A stretch of 64,000 nucleotides of DNA from positions 92,733 through 156,732 of the forward strand of contig WTWZ01000013.1 in the NCBI GenBank assembly GCA_009773765.1, given 5' to 3'. Within the stretch, counting starts at the first letter, position 1. Each line of letters begins with the position of its first letter. Position numbers and translations under genes: made by a program. This document shows, piece after piece, positions 34,796-45,378 of the stretch. The DNA is from Prolixibacteraceae bacterium (GTDB taxonomy: Bacteria; Bacteroidota; Bacteroidia; Bacteroidales; Prolixibacteraceae). Under the pieces are notes generated by a model. That model did no database searches. It saw only the letters and a program-made list of their open reading frames with translations, and was not told the DNA's origin.

Positions 34796-36706
34796 TCACC
34801 TCCCCCCCCACTCCAGCAAACCGTCAATGCGGTAGATAATTTTTTCGTTATCAAGTAACCACTTAATTACAGGCCGTAATTTTTGCTGGTCGCCTTCAAG
34901 GTTTAACAACAATTTTTCGTAAGTGCAGGGAGTTTCAAGGAGTGATTTTACCTTTTCTGTAATTTTATTAAACTCAAATGTTGTCAACCCCAAAAATTCA
35001 ACCGACTTGCAAACATCACAGTTTCCACAGGGAGCGGAATCGGTTTCCCCAAAATATTCGAGTAAAATCCTGCTTCTGCATTTGGTGGTGCTGGTGGCGT
35101 AATTAATAACCGCATCAATTCGGTCAACCAGTTCCTTTTTGCGCAAATCGTAACTTTCCTTCGAAATTTTTAACCTGTCGAAGTGGATTCGCTCCCTGCT
35201 GAAATAAATATATGGTGTCCGGTTGCGGGGCACGTAATCAATGATTTTCGATTTGCGCAAATGTTTTAAAAACTCATAAACCTGCTCAGGAGACATGCCT
35301 GAACGCTTTGCCAGCAACTCCTCATCAATTGTAACAAAATTGGTAAATAATCCTGTATATGAGCGCAGTAACAATTTGATAAATCCGTCCATGCTGGCAT
35401 TCGACACCTGAAATTTGTACAAATCATCGCGCGAAACTGTAAAATAAACCCGCGACGGGCTGTCAACTTCTTCCGTAAATTCCAGATATCCTTCGCGTTG
35501 CAAAATTTTCAAACTGTTAAAAACCATCGCCTGCTGAAATTTAAAAGCCTGCGCAAATACCTGTAAACTAAATTCGAAAACCTGATTTTTTCCAAAACCT
35601 TCGGCAATTTGCAGATAATTGCAGAGCGCCTGGTAAATGCGTTTAATCGAGGCAATTTCGGGAAAAGCAACTGAAACATGCTTTTTAAGTTTTACCCTTT
35701 CAGCATTATTAAAGAGCAAAACCGCTGCCGATTTTTTCCCGTCGCGGCCAGCCCTGCCAGCTTCCTGGTAATATGCTTCCAAAGAATCGGGAGGTGCAAA
35801 ATGGATTACAAACCTGACATCGGGTTTGTCTATACCCATACCAAAAGCATTTGTGGCAACAATTACGCGGGTTTTTCCCGAAATCCACGAATCCTGCTTT
35901 GAACTGCGAATAGGGTTGCTTAAACCGGCATGATAAAAATCGGCGTTGATTTTATTTTGTTTCAGTTCATCGGCAATTTCGCGGGTTGTGCGGCGATTGC
36001 GAACATAAATAATACCCGAGCCTTTTACCTTTTGCAAAGTTTCAAACAAATAGCCCATTTTGTTTTCAACCGTTCGGACCAGATAATTCAGGTTCTCGCG
36101 CTGAAACGAAACCCGCAGCACATTTCTTTGCTTAAACTGAAGTTTATCCTGAATGTCTTCGGCTACCCGCATTGTGGCTGTAGCTGTTAAAGCCAGAAAT
36201 TTCACATCGGGCAGGATTTTCCGGATTTGAACGATATTCAGGTAACTGGGCCTGAAATCGTAACCCCACTGCGAAATACAGTGCGCTTCATCAACCGTAA
36301 CCAGGTTAACATCCATTTGCGACAGCCGCTCATTAAAATGTTCGGAACTTAATCTTTCAGGCGAAACATACAAAAATTTGTATTCACCCCAAACCGCGTT
36401 GTCGAGCGTAATTTTTATTTCCACCGGCGACATTCCGCTATGTATGGCTAGCGCTTTAATCCCGCGGCTGTTCAGGTTTTCCACCTGATCTTTCATTAAG
36501 GCGATTAAAGGAGTAATTACTATACAAATTCCTTTTATTGAAAGCGAATAAACCTGAAATGTGATGGATTTGCCACCGCCTGTTGGCATTAGTCCAAGCG
36601 TATCTTTTCCGCTGGCAACAGATTTTATGATATCAAGCTGCAACGGACGAAAATCGGAATAGCCCCAGTAACGGGTTAATATTTGAGTATAAATTTCCAT
36701 CAACAC
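34796..36706 (-). CDS. recQ: ATP-dependent DNA helicase RecQ-like
   Basis: 636 residues. Superfamily 2 helicase motifs: Walker A MPTGGGKSITFQ (about 40-51), motif II DEAHCISQWGYDFRPSY, LALTATATMRV (motif III), IIYVRNRRTTREIA (motif IV), NAFGMGIDKPDVRFVIH (V) and YYQEAGRAGRDG (VI). A RecQ-C-terminal zinc domain is present (TKCRSRILLEYF and CGNCDVC). No HRDC domain is seen at the end. It unwinds DNA 3' to 5' in repair and recombination. ATG 36706 and ATG 36700 are both possible starts. Confidence 0.95.
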   Translation of the reverse strand: MLMEIYTQILTRYWGYSDFRPLQLDIIKSVASGKDTLGLMPTGGGKSITFQVYSLSIKGICIVITPLIALMKDQVENLNSRGIKALAIHSGMSPVEIKITLDNAVWGEYKFLYVSPERLSSEHFNERLSQMDVNLVTVDEAHCISQWGYDFRPSYLNIVQIRKILPDVKFLALTATATMRVAEDIQDKLQFKQRNVLRVSFQRENLNYLVRTVENKMGYLFETLQKVKGSGIIYVRNRRTTREIADELKQNKINADFYHAGLSNPIRSSKQDSWISGKTRVIVATNAFGMGIDKPDVRFVIHFAPPDSLEAYYQEAGRAGRDGKKSAAVLLFNNAERVKLKKHVSVAFPEIASIKRIYQALCNYLQIAEGFGKNQVFEFSLQVFAQAFKFQQAMVFNSLKILQREGYLEFTEEVDSPSRVYFTVSRDDLYKFQVSNASMDGFIKLLLRSYTGLFTNFVTIDEELLAKRSGMSPEQVYEFLKHLRKSKIIDYVPRNRTPYIYFSRERIHFDRLKISKESYDLRKKELVDRIDAVINYATSTTKCRSRILLEYFGETDSAPCGNCDVCKSVEFLGLTTFEFNKITEKVKSLLETPCTYEKLLLNLEGDQQKLRPVIKWLLDNEKIIYRIDGLLEWGGR

Positions 36707-36798
36707 AAATTAAGAAATCATTTACTGGTTTAACAATTTTTATTGCTCAAATCGTTGAGCCCCTTAAAAATATTCAATGTTAATCCGTCAAAATTTGT

Positions 36799-36806
36799 AG
36801 TTTTGC
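36799..36806 (+). promoter_or_regulatory. Putative -7 box of guaB
   Basis: TAGTTTTG matches TAnnTTTG and lies 31 bases before the guaB ATG. No clear -33 TTG at ideal spacing. Confidence 0.45.
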
Positions 36807-36813
36807 GCATTAA

Positions 36814-38313
<1,500 letters not shown>

Positions 38314-38334
38314 TTAATGCAATTGATTTAAATT

Positions 38335-40230
38335 ATGAACAGATTTGTTATCTTGTTTTCCGTTTTTTTAACGTTGGCCGCAAATGTACTGGCACAAGCC
38401 GACCAAACGCTTATCACCATTGGAAATACAAAAGTGAGCAAAGGTGAATTTGAACGTATTTATCAGAAAAACAACAGTAATTTATATAACGAAACGGACA
38501 GAAAAACCCCGGAAGAATATTTGGAATTGTTTATCGATTTCAAGCTGAAAGTAATAGAGGCAGAAAATTTAAAAATGGATACCAGTTCAGCATTTGTAAC
38601 CGAACTGGCCGGATACAGGGAAGAGTTGGCCGCGCCTTATTTAACCGATGTAAAATACAGCCAGCAAATGGTTTACGACCTGTACAAACGCACTACAAAA
38701 GAAGTTAATGCAAGTCATATTTTACTGATGGTTCCAAATGGTCCAACACCCGGACAGGAAGACGAAGTTTTAAAAAGAATAAAAGTAATCAGGGAAGAGA
38801 TTATTGCCGGCAAAGATTTTAACGAAGCTGCTGCTGAATATTCGGAAGATCCATCGGCAAAAACAAACAAGGGAAACCTGGGGTATTTTACTGCCTTTCA
38901 AATGGTAGTGCCTTTCGAAAATGCAGCTTTTTCAACTCCGGCGGGCGAAATATCGCAACCTGTGCGAAGCTCATTTGGCTATCATATTTTAAAAGTCCAT
39001 GATATTCGCGACAACCAGGGCGAAATTCTTGTGGCCCACATCATGAAAATGTTTCCGCAGGATGTAACTCCCGAAATTAAAAGCAGTTTAAAAGCACAAA
39101 TCGATTCAATTTATGCTGAACTTAAAAACGGGTCCGATTTTGCTGAACTTGCCAATACGAAATCCGACGACAAGCGATCAGCGGCGCAGGGTGGCGAAAT
39201 GCCCTGGTTTACATCAGGAAGAATGATCTCTGAATTTGCCAATCCGGCGTTTGCACTGAAAAATGTTGGCGATTTTACTGAGCCCGTTGAAACCGCGTTT
39301 GGTTACCACATCATCAAAAAGCTCAATGCCCGTCCTGTCCCCACGTTTGAAGAATCGAAATCTATGTTGGAAAACCGCATCAAAACAGACCCGGAAAGAA
39401 GCATTACCAGCAAACAGGTTTTTATTGAAAAGTTAAAAGCTGAATACAATTATATTGAAAATGACGAAGGAAAAGCAAAACTGAGAAATAAAAACACAAC
39501 CGATTCACTTGAAGTTAATAATTTTGAATTGTTCACAATCGACAATAAGAGTTATACATTCGGGCAATTTCAGAAGTTTCTGACCACTACCAATGTTGAA
39601 CCCGGGTCTTACTTTACACACTTTAACAATTGGGTGGAATACGAAATTACAGCACTGGAAAACTCGAAACTGGAAGAAAAATATCCCGATTTCAGATATT
39701 TGTTTCAGGAATATCACGACGGAATCCTGCTTTTTAATATCTCCGAAGAAAAGATATGGAATTTTGCAGTCCGTGATTCGGTTGGCCTTGAAGAATTTTA
39801 CAAAAAGAACAGCAATAAATACTGGTGGGAAGAACGCTTTAAAGGGCAAATTGTTACCTGTAAGGATGTGGCAACCCGCGAGTTGGCAGAACAGTATTTC
39901 GCTGCGGAAATGACGGTTGAAGAAATTACCGATGTACTGAACAAAACAGAAAACGCAATTACAATTAACGATGGCGCATGGGAAAAAGGGGCAAACCCGG
40001 TTGTTGATTATTATGTATGGAACGGCCCGGAACCTGAAAACTTCGACAGCGGACTGGCTTTCATCAGGGGCGATAAAATCCAGCCAGAACCAAAATCGCT
40101 GAACGAAGCGCGAGGCCTCTATGTTTCCGACTACCAAAAGTACCTCGAGGAAAACTGGGTTAAGGATTTGAGGAAAAAGTACAAGTTTACGGTGAATAAA
40201 AAATTATTGAAAACAATAAAGGGTGTTTAA
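38335..40230 (+). CDS. SurA-like periplasmic peptidyl-prolyl isomerase (1)
   Basis: 631 residues with signal peptide (MNRFVILFSVFLTLAANVLA-Q). Two parvulin domains are visible (about 120-220: ASHILLMVPNG and SSFGYHILKVHD; about 230-330: VAHIMKMFP and TAFGYHIIKKL). A long C-terminal region lacks a domain call. It would fold or chaperone outer-membrane proteins in the periplasm. It is the first of three consecutive SurA-like genes and its last codons overlap the next gene, so they are probably co-translated. Confidence 0.92.
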   Translation: MNRFVILFSVFLTLAANVLAQADQTLITIGNTKVSKGEFERIYQKNNSNLYNETDRKTPEEYLELFIDFKLKVIEAENLKMDTSSAFVTELAGYREELAAPYLTDVKYSQQMVYDLYKRTTKEVNASHILLMVPNGPTPGQEDEVLKRIKVIREEIIAGKDFNEAAAEYSEDPSAKTNKGNLGYFTAFQMVVPFENAAFSTPAGEISQPVRSSFGYHILKVHDIRDNQGEILVAHIMKMFPQDVTPEIKSSLKAQIDSIYAELKNGSDFAELANTKSDDKRSAAQGGEMPWFTSGRMISEFANPAFALKNVGDFTEPVETAFGYHIIKKLNARPVPTFEESKSMLENRIKTDPERSITSKQVFIEKLKAEYNYIENDEGKAKLRNKNTTDSLEVNNFELFTIDNKSYTFGQFQKFLTTTNVEPGSYFTHFNNWVEYEITALENSKLEEKYPDFRYLFQEYHDGILLFNISEEKIWNFAVRDSVGLEEFYKKNSNKYWWEERFKGQIVTCKDVATRELAEQYFAAEMTVEEITDVLNKTENAITINDGAWEKGANPVVDYYVWNGPEPENFDSGLAFIRGDKIQPEPKSLNEARGLYVSDYQKYLEENWVKDLRKKYKFTVNKKLLKTIKGV

Positions 40231-41086
40231 GTTAATTTTGAAATATATTTTTATTATCCTCGCCGGTGTTTTGTTATCAAATTGTATTAAACCAGAAATT
40301 TCTGACGACAAAGTTGTTGCACAGGTAGGCGAAAAAAAGCTGTTTCAAAGCGATATTAACAGAATTGTGCCATTGGAAATTGAAGAACAGGACAGCATTT
40401 TAATGGCCAACGACTACATCAGGAAATGGGTAAAACATGAATTGCTCATCAATAAAGCCAACGAAAACCTTACATTGGAACAAAAAAACCTGACGAAAGA
40501 AATTGAAGAATACCGCAATTCGTTAATTATTTATAAATACAAAAACGAACTGATGAACCAGCAAATGGACACATTGGTTACAAACCGTCAAATTGAACAA
40601 TATTACAACACCAATACAGATAATTTTAAACTAAACGACAACATTGTAAAAGCCATTTTTATTAAAATACCAAGGGATGTGGCCAATCCAAAACTCATAA
40701 AAGATTTGGCTGGCGATAATTCGGAAGAAGGAATTGACGCACTTCGCGAATATTGTATTCAATACGCCAAAGGATTCGATTTTTTCAATAACAATTGGAT
40801 CGATTTCGAATTTGTTTTAAGAAATATCCCCGGCGAAATAACCGATGAAAAGCAGTTTCTTGCCCGCAATAATCAAATTGAACTAAGTGATTCTGTATAT
40901 TATTATCTTGTCAGCATTCAGGATTATAAATTGAAAAACGAGTTGGCGCCTGTTGAATATGTTGGACCCAATATAAAAAACCTGATACTCAATAAACGTA
41001 AAATCGAATTCCTAAAACAGATTGAAGAAAATGTTTACAAAGAAGGGATCAGAAATAATAAATTCAAAATATACACCGAAAAATGA
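40223..41086 (+). CDS. SurA-like lipoprotein without a parvulin domain
   Basis: 287 residues. The start is GTG 40223, overlapping the previous stop; TTG 40238 is an alternative. A signal with lipobox LLSNC anchors it by Cys 21. The part that follows (KVVAQVGEKKLFQSDINRIV, WVKHELLINKANENL, YNTNTDNFKLNDNIVKAIFI) resembles the N-terminal chaperone module and linker of SurA/PpiD proteins, but no parvulin domain is present. It presumably works with the two flanking parvulin proteins as a chaperone, an inference from gene order. It overlaps the next gene by 4 bp (ATGA). Confidence 0.8.
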   Translation: MFKLILKYIFIILAGVLLSNCIKPEISDDKVVAQVGEKKLFQSDINRIVPLEIEEQDSILMANDYIRKWVKHELLINKANENLTLEQKNLTKEIEEYRNSLIIYKYKNELMNQQMDTLVTNRQIEQYYNTNTDNFKLNDNIVKAIFIKIPRDVANPKLIKDLAGDNSEEGIDALREYCIQYAKGFDFFNNNWIDFEFVLRNIPGEITDEKQFLARNNQIELSDSVYYYLVSIQDYKLKNELAPVEYVGPNIKNLILNKRKIEFLKQIEENVYKEGIRNNKFKIYTEK

Positions 41087-42447
41087 AAACAGAAATATAT
41101 AAAGCAATGAAATTTACAGGGTTCTTTCTGATAGCTGCATTTCTTGTAATAAAAGCCGCCGCTCAGGATAAAGTAGTTGACCAGATTGTTGCCATTGTTG
41201 GCGGCAACATTATTTTAAAAAGCGACATTGAACGGATGCACATTGAACAGCAGGCGCAGGGGGTAACAACAGAAGGCGATATGAAATGCGAAATTCTGGA
41301 AAACTTCCTGGTAGATAAATTACTGGTTGCAGAGGCCGAACTTGATACTTTGATAGAGGTAACCCCAAGCCAGGTGAACCAAAGAATGGACCAGCAACTG
41401 GCTATGTATGTTTCATACATTGGTTCGGAAAAAGCAGTTGAGGAATATTTTAAAAAATCGATTGTTGAGATAAAGGCGGAGATGAGGGAGGGGATCAGAA
41501 ACCAGCTTTTAAGCCAGCAGATGCGCGAAAAAATTGTAAAAGATGTCACCGTTACGCCATCAGAAGTACGGTATAATTTCAGAAACCTGAAAGATGAAGA
41601 GATACCCACCATTCCGACACAGTATGAATATGCCCAAATTACGTTTCAGCCGGTAATTGATTTGGAAGAAGACAACCGCATAAAATCAAGGCTCCGCGAC
41701 ATCAAAAAAAGGATAGAAGATGGTTCGAGCTTTGCAACCATGGCCGTTTTATATTCAGAATGCCCTTCGGCAAAAGACGGCGGGGTTATCGGTTATTCAG
41801 GCCGGGCAGAACTCGACCCCGCCTACGCTGCAGTTGCATTCAATTTAAAAGACGACAGGATTTCGAATGTTGTCCGCAGCGCTTTTGGATACCACATTAT
41901 TCAACTTGTTGATAAAAAAGGGGATAAAGTAAACACCCGCCACGTATTAATGAAACCGAAGGTTTCGGTTGAAGCTAAAGAAGTGGCATACAACAGGTTA
42001 GACAGCCTCGCCAAAATGATTAGAAATAATGAGATTCCATTCGAGGAAGCTGCCCAGGTTTTTTCTTTCGATAAAAACACACGAAACAATTCGGGAGTTG
42101 TAATCAATCCAAATACAATGTCATCAAAATTTTCAGTGGAAGAATTAGATCCCGATGTAAGCAAAATTATTACCAAAATGAATGTGAATGAAATATCAAT
42201 GCCGTTTGAATCGATTGACAGGGATACCCAGTTGCCGGTTTTCAAAATTATTAAAGTACTAAAGAAAACTGATGCACATAAAGCCAACTTGCAAAACGAT
42301 TACCAGAAACTGGCTGAGATGTACCTGATGAAAAAGAAAGAGGGGGTCTTTAACGAATGGGTCAGCAAACAGCAAGCAGCAACATATATCAGAATTGATC
42401 TAACTTATGCCAACTGTAATTTTAATTTTAATAACTGGATAAAGTAA
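41083..42447 (+). CDS. SurA-like periplasmic peptidyl-prolyl isomerase (2)
   Basis: 454 residues; start ATG 41083 overlaps the previous stop, with ATG 41107 as an alternative. A signal peptide (FLIAAFLVIKAAA-Q) leads into the SurA N-domain (KVVDQIVAIVGGNIILKSDIERM, ENFLVDKLLVAEAELDTL). A parvulin domain follows (about 175-280: QYEYAQITFQP, GVIGYSGRAELDPAYAAVAF, SAFGYHIIQLVD), then a second, less conserved one (RHVLMKPK). It is the closest of the three to E. coli SurA and likely serves barrel assembly. Confidence 0.93.
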   Translation: MKTEIYKAMKFTGFFLIAAFLVIKAAAQDKVVDQIVAIVGGNIILKSDIERMHIEQQAQGVTTEGDMKCEILENFLVDKLLVAEAELDTLIEVTPSQVNQRMDQQLAMYVSYIGSEKAVEEYFKKSIVEIKAEMREGIRNQLLSQQMREKIVKDVTVTPSEVRYNFRNLKDEEIPTIPTQYEYAQITFQPVIDLEEDNRIKSRLRDIKKRIEDGSSFATMAVLYSECPSAKDGGVIGYSGRAELDPAYAAVAFNLKDDRISNVVRSAFGYHIIQLVDKKGDKVNTRHVLMKPKVSVEAKEVAYNRLDSLAKMIRNNEIPFEEAAQVFSFDKNTRNNSGVVINPNTMSSKFSVEELDPDVSKIITKMNVNEISMPFESIDRDTQLPVFKIIKVLKKTDAHKANLQNDYQKLAEMYLMKKKEGVFNEWVSKQQAATYIRIDLTYANCNFNFNNWIK

Positions 42448-42477
42448 TAACCGGGTTCAAAAACCAACAAAATAACA

Positions 42478-43384
42478 ATGACTTTCAAAAACGACGTGGA
42501 AGCGCTCGATGCACTTCGAAATAAATTTAATGAACTTAAAAACGAAATTACAAAAGTAATTTATGGCCAGGATGAAATAGTTGCCCAGGTTTTAATCTCG
42601 CTTTTCAGCCAGGGGCATGTGCTGCTGATTGGGGTCCCTGGATTGGCAAAAACACTGTTGGTAACTACAATTGCCAAAATTTTGGGATTAAAATACAACC
42701 GAATTCAGTTTACCCCCGATTTAATGCCGTCAGACATTATTGGGACTGAAATCCTGGACAACGAACGTCATTTCAAATTCATTGAAGGACCGTTGTTTGC
42801 CAACATAATACTGGCCGACGAAATTAACCGGACCCCGCCAAAAACCCAGTCGGCACTCCTTGAAGCCATGCAGGAAAGGGCGATTACCACTGCCGGACAG
42901 CGGTTTAAGCTCGAAGACCCGTTTTTTGTGCTGGCAACCCAGAACCCTATCGAGCAGGAAGGGACTTATCCGCTGCCCGAAGCCCAGCTCGACCGTTTTA
43001 TGTTTTCGGTCTGGCTCGATTATCCAAAATACGACGATGAGTTAATTATTGTAAAAAATACAACTTCTACCCTGGAATACAATGTGAAACCGGTAATATC
43101 GGGGAAAGAGATAATGTATTACCAAAACCTGATCCGTAAAATACCAATCAACGACAATGTACTCGAATATGCGGTAAAACTGGCCGTAAAAACACGGCCA
43201 AACACCGAACATGCCGCCCACATTTCAAACCAGTACCTGAAATGGGGAGCCGGCCCGAGGGCATCGCAGTATCTTGTTTTGGGGGCAAAAACCGCCTTCC
43301 ATTTTGCGCCACCGGATTATTAAAAACTACAAGGCCGAAGCCGAAGGTATTTCGGTTGATGCCATCATCGAAAAATTGCTTTAA
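42478..43384 (+). pseudogene. MoxR-type AAA+ ATPase gene, 3' end deleted and frameshifted
   Basis: Intact from ATG 42478: Walker A GVPGLAKTLLV, Walker B ILADEINRTPPKTQSALLEAMQE, sensor 1 ATQNPIEQEGTYPLPEAQLDRFMF, then the lid to YLVLGAKT. The frame then changes and stops at 43323 (GAKTAFHFAPPDY). The expected end RHRIIKNYKAEAEGISVDAI, then IEKLL, is still present in another frame up to 43384. About 20 residues of the lid (between GAKT and LRHRI) are missing. If real, the protein loses the end of its lid. MoxR ATPases assemble metalloenzymes or surface proteins. The stop overlaps the next ATG (TAATG). Confidence 0.8.
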
Positions 43385-44988
43385 TGTATTCATCGTTTTT
43401 CCATATTATTCCGAACTTCCGGAATGTAAAATGGAAGTTTTTTTTATTGCTGACACTGCTTTGTTCGCTCTCCCACGCACAGGATAAAAAAAGAGTTGAA
43501 ATTTTACGGGCCGGTTCGCTTGAAGCCAGCGAAAGAATTGCTTCAAACGCTCAGCGATTATTAGATTCGGTGCTGATCAGCCATAAAAATATTTTAATGT
43601 GGTGCGACAGCGCTTACACTTATACAGGAACAAACCGGGTTGATGCGTTTGGCAGGGTGCACATTAAACAGGACGACACGTTGCATTTGTTTGCCGACAA
43701 AGTTTTTTACGATGGTGATATCAGTTTTGCGCGTGCCTGGGGAAACGTGAAGCTCATCAACAAATCGACCACAATTTACACTGATACACTCGATTACGAT
43801 TTGGCAGCAAATATCAGCTATTATGACGACAAAGGAAAAATAATCGACAGCACAACAACCATTACCAGTGTAATCGGAAAATATTTCGTGAACGATGATT
43901 TGCTTTATCTCTTGCAGGATGTGGTTGTTTTCGATAAAGATTTTACTTTGAACAGCGATACATTGACATACCACACCGAAACCGGAAAAATAACCATTCA
44001 GGGGCCAACCACCATTCGCGATTCGGCAAACACACTTTATGCCGAAAAGGGCTGGTACGATTCAGATACGGGAGAAGCAGAGTTGTTGCAAAAACCAGTT
44101 ATTTCGGGCGAAACCCAAAACATTGCAGCCAATTATATACGCTACAGTAAAGAAACAAAATCGGGGAAAGCATTAGGATCGGTCAGAATAACAGATATTG
44201 AAAACAATTCCATTATATTGGGAAACATTGCACAATACAATGATTTGCTTGAAACTGCAATGGTTACCGACTCAGCAATATATATGAATTATAACGATAA
44301 CGACACTTTATACCTGCATGCCGATACACTAAGAACATTTCCGGACACCATCCCCGACGAAAAAATTGTGCTGGCATACAACAAAGTCAGGTTCTTTCGC
44401 ACCGATATCCAGGGCATCTGCGATTCATTGGTATATTTCACCCGCGATTCGATTATACAACTTCATAATTCACCGGTTTTATGGTCCGAGATCCACCAGC
44501 TTTCAGCCGAAGTAATCGAAATAAAACAGTTTGAAAATGCCCCCGACGAATTGCACCTTTCCCGCAACAGCTTCATCATTTCGAAACAGGATTCAAACAT
44601 GTTCGACCAAATCAAGGGAAAAGACATGATTGGTTACATTATCGATAAAAAACTGAACAATATTGAAGTAAACGGAAACGGCCAAACCCTTTATTATACC
44701 CGCGAGAAAGATGAAATTATAGGTTTAAACCGGGCCGAAAGCAGCAAAATTTCAATCCGTTTCAGAGAGGGTAAAATATTTTCCATTTCATTCTTAAAAG
44801 CTCCCGAAGGGGAACTAAAACCTTTGCTCAACTTAAAAGAGGAAGATAAAAAACTCAATGGTTTCGACTGGAAAATATATCTCAGGCCATTGTCAAAATA
44901 CGACATTTTTGAGCGGGCGACTGCAAAAGAACGAGAAGAACTGATGAAAAGCGAATCCGCAGACAAACCAGATATAACGGAACAATAA
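43384..44988 (+). CDS. OstA-like protein (LptA/LptD N-domain type)
   Basis: 534 residues with signal peptide (about 20-32: FLLLTLLCSLSHA-Q). The body is a run of short beta-jellyroll repeats of the form D-x-L-x-L-x-A-D/E-x-x-x-Y, for example DTLHLFADKVFYDGD, FTLNSDTLTYHTETGKI, NTLYAEKGWYDSDTGEA, SLVYFTRDSIIQLHNSPVLW. This is the OstA/LptA bridge fold that carries lipopolysaccharide across the periplasm. It lacks the LptD barrel. It overlaps the MoxR stop, and the guaB-SurA-MoxR-OstA order is an envelope-biogenesis cluster. Confidence 0.85.
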   Translation: MYSSFFHIIPNFRNVKWKFFLLLTLLCSLSHAQDKKRVEILRAGSLEASERIASNAQRLLDSVLISHKNILMWCDSAYTYTGTNRVDAFGRVHIKQDDTLHLFADKVFYDGDISFARAWGNVKLINKSTTIYTDTLDYDLAANISYYDDKGKIIDSTTTITSVIGKYFVNDDLLYLLQDVVVFDKDFTLNSDTLTYHTETGKITIQGPTTIRDSANTLYAEKGWYDSDTGEAELLQKPVISGETQNIAANYIRYSKETKSGKALGSVRITDIENNSIILGNIAQYNDLLETAMVTDSAIYMNYNDNDTLYLHADTLRTFPDTIPDEKIVLAYNKVRFFRTDIQGICDSLVYFTRDSIIQLHNSPVLWSEIHQLSAEVIEIKQFENAPDELHLSRNSFIISKQDSNMFDQIKGKDMIGYIIDKKLNNIEVNGNGQTLYYTREKDEIIGLNRAESSKISIRFREGKIFSISFLKAPEGELKPLLNLKEEDKKLNGFDWKIYLRPLSKYDIFERATAKEREELMKSESADKPDITEQ

Positions 44989-45004
44989 TCGGACAATCTA
45001 CTCC

Positions 45005-45028
45005 TTTTATTAATTTTCATTAATAAAA
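45005..45028. terminator. AT-rich hairpin after the OstA-like gene
   Basis: TTTTATTAAT (45005-45014) and ATTAATAAAA (45019-45028) pair perfectly around TTTC, followed by TTGGTTCTTTTATTTTC. A weak terminator separating the OstA gene from the leu leader is likely. Confidence 0.5.
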
Positions 45029-45040
45029 TTGGTTCTTTTA

Positions 45041-45071
45041 TTTTCATTTTAAAAAAATATTTTCATATTTG
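45041..45071 (+). promoter_or_regulatory. Putative promoter of the leu leader
   Basis: CATATTTG (45064-45071) is one base off TAnnTTTG, and a T-rich -33 candidate lies 20 bases upstream. It is placed about 20 bases before the leader peptide ATG, which suits a short leader RNA. The match is imperfect. Confidence 0.4.
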
Positions 45072-45092
45072 CAACCAATTTGAAAGTTAATT

Positions 45093-45164
45093 ATGAATTA
45101 TAAGTTCAACATATCTCTTCTCAACCTACTGATTGGTATTATTCTTCTCATAAAGAAGAATTGA
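45093..45164 (+). CDS. Leu/Ile-rich leader peptide of the leucine operon
   Basis: A 23-residue frame: MNYKFNISLLNLLIGIILLI followed by KKN and TGA. Six Leu and five Ile codons fall in twelve positions (SLLNLLIGIILLI), the hallmark of an attenuation leader peptide. The stop lies within the first base of the pairing segment that can form an antiterminator, and a terminator follows 36 bp later. It is too short to be a functional protein by itself; its translation is the sensor. It sits 215 bp upstream of leuA. Confidence 0.75.
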   Translation: MNYKFNISLLNLLIGIILLIKKN

Positions 45165-45237
45165 GAATGGTATGTGGAAAAAAGATATTAAAAAAATATA
45201 AAGCCATTCTCAGAAATAGAGGGTGGCTTTTTCTTTT
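45141..45237 (+). promoter_or_regulatory. Transcription attenuator of the leu operon
   Basis: Four RNA segments are visible. Region 1, 45141-45148 (ATTCTTCT), covers the Ile-Leu-Leu codons and pairs with AGAAGAAT at 45154-45161; TTCTCA (45145-45150) can also pair with TGAGAA (45162-45167). Region 2, TGAGAATGG (45162-45170), pairs perfectly with CCATTCTCA (45204-45212). That segment is also the 5' arm of a 12-bp terminator stem (AAAGCCATTCTC 45200-45211 with GAGGGTGGCTTT 45219-45230) followed by TTCTTTT. The two structures are mutually exclusive. A ribosome stalled on Leu/Ile codons would block region 1 and favour the antiterminator. Confidence 0.75.
45200..45237 (+). terminator. Attenuation terminator before leuA
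   Basis: Stem AAAGCCATTCTC/GAGGGTGGCTTT (12 bp including two G-U pairs), loop AGAAATA, then the T-rich run TTCTTTT. It would abort leu transcription when Leu-tRNA is plentiful. Confidence 0.8.
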
Positions 45238-45250
45238 AGTTCAGTATTCA

Positions 45251-45275
45251 GTGCCCGCCTGGCCAACCGGGCAGG
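45251..45275 (-). repeat. REP-like palindrome, reverse orientation
   Basis: TGCCCG (45252-45257) and CGGGCA (45268-45273) arms. Its reverse complement has the CTGCCCGG...CAGGCGGGCA pattern of the copies at 34693 and 63561. Confidence 0.55.
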
Positions 45276-45320
45276 TTCAGAATTTAAAATTAAGGGTTTC
45301 GGATTCCGAACTGGCAACAC

Positions 45321-45346
45321 GGAACTGGGAACTGGGAACTGGGAAC
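45321..45346. repeat. GGAACTG heptamer array upstream of leuA
   Basis: GGAACTG is repeated three times plus GGAAC, within a region between the attenuator and the leuA start. Confidence 0.7.
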
Positions 45347-45378
45347 AAAAAAAATGAAACAACAAAAATTATTTATAA

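Noticed and set aside
39505..40137. 210-codon frame antisense to the first SurA-like gene
   Set aside because: Cys/Phe-rich shadow translation without family features.
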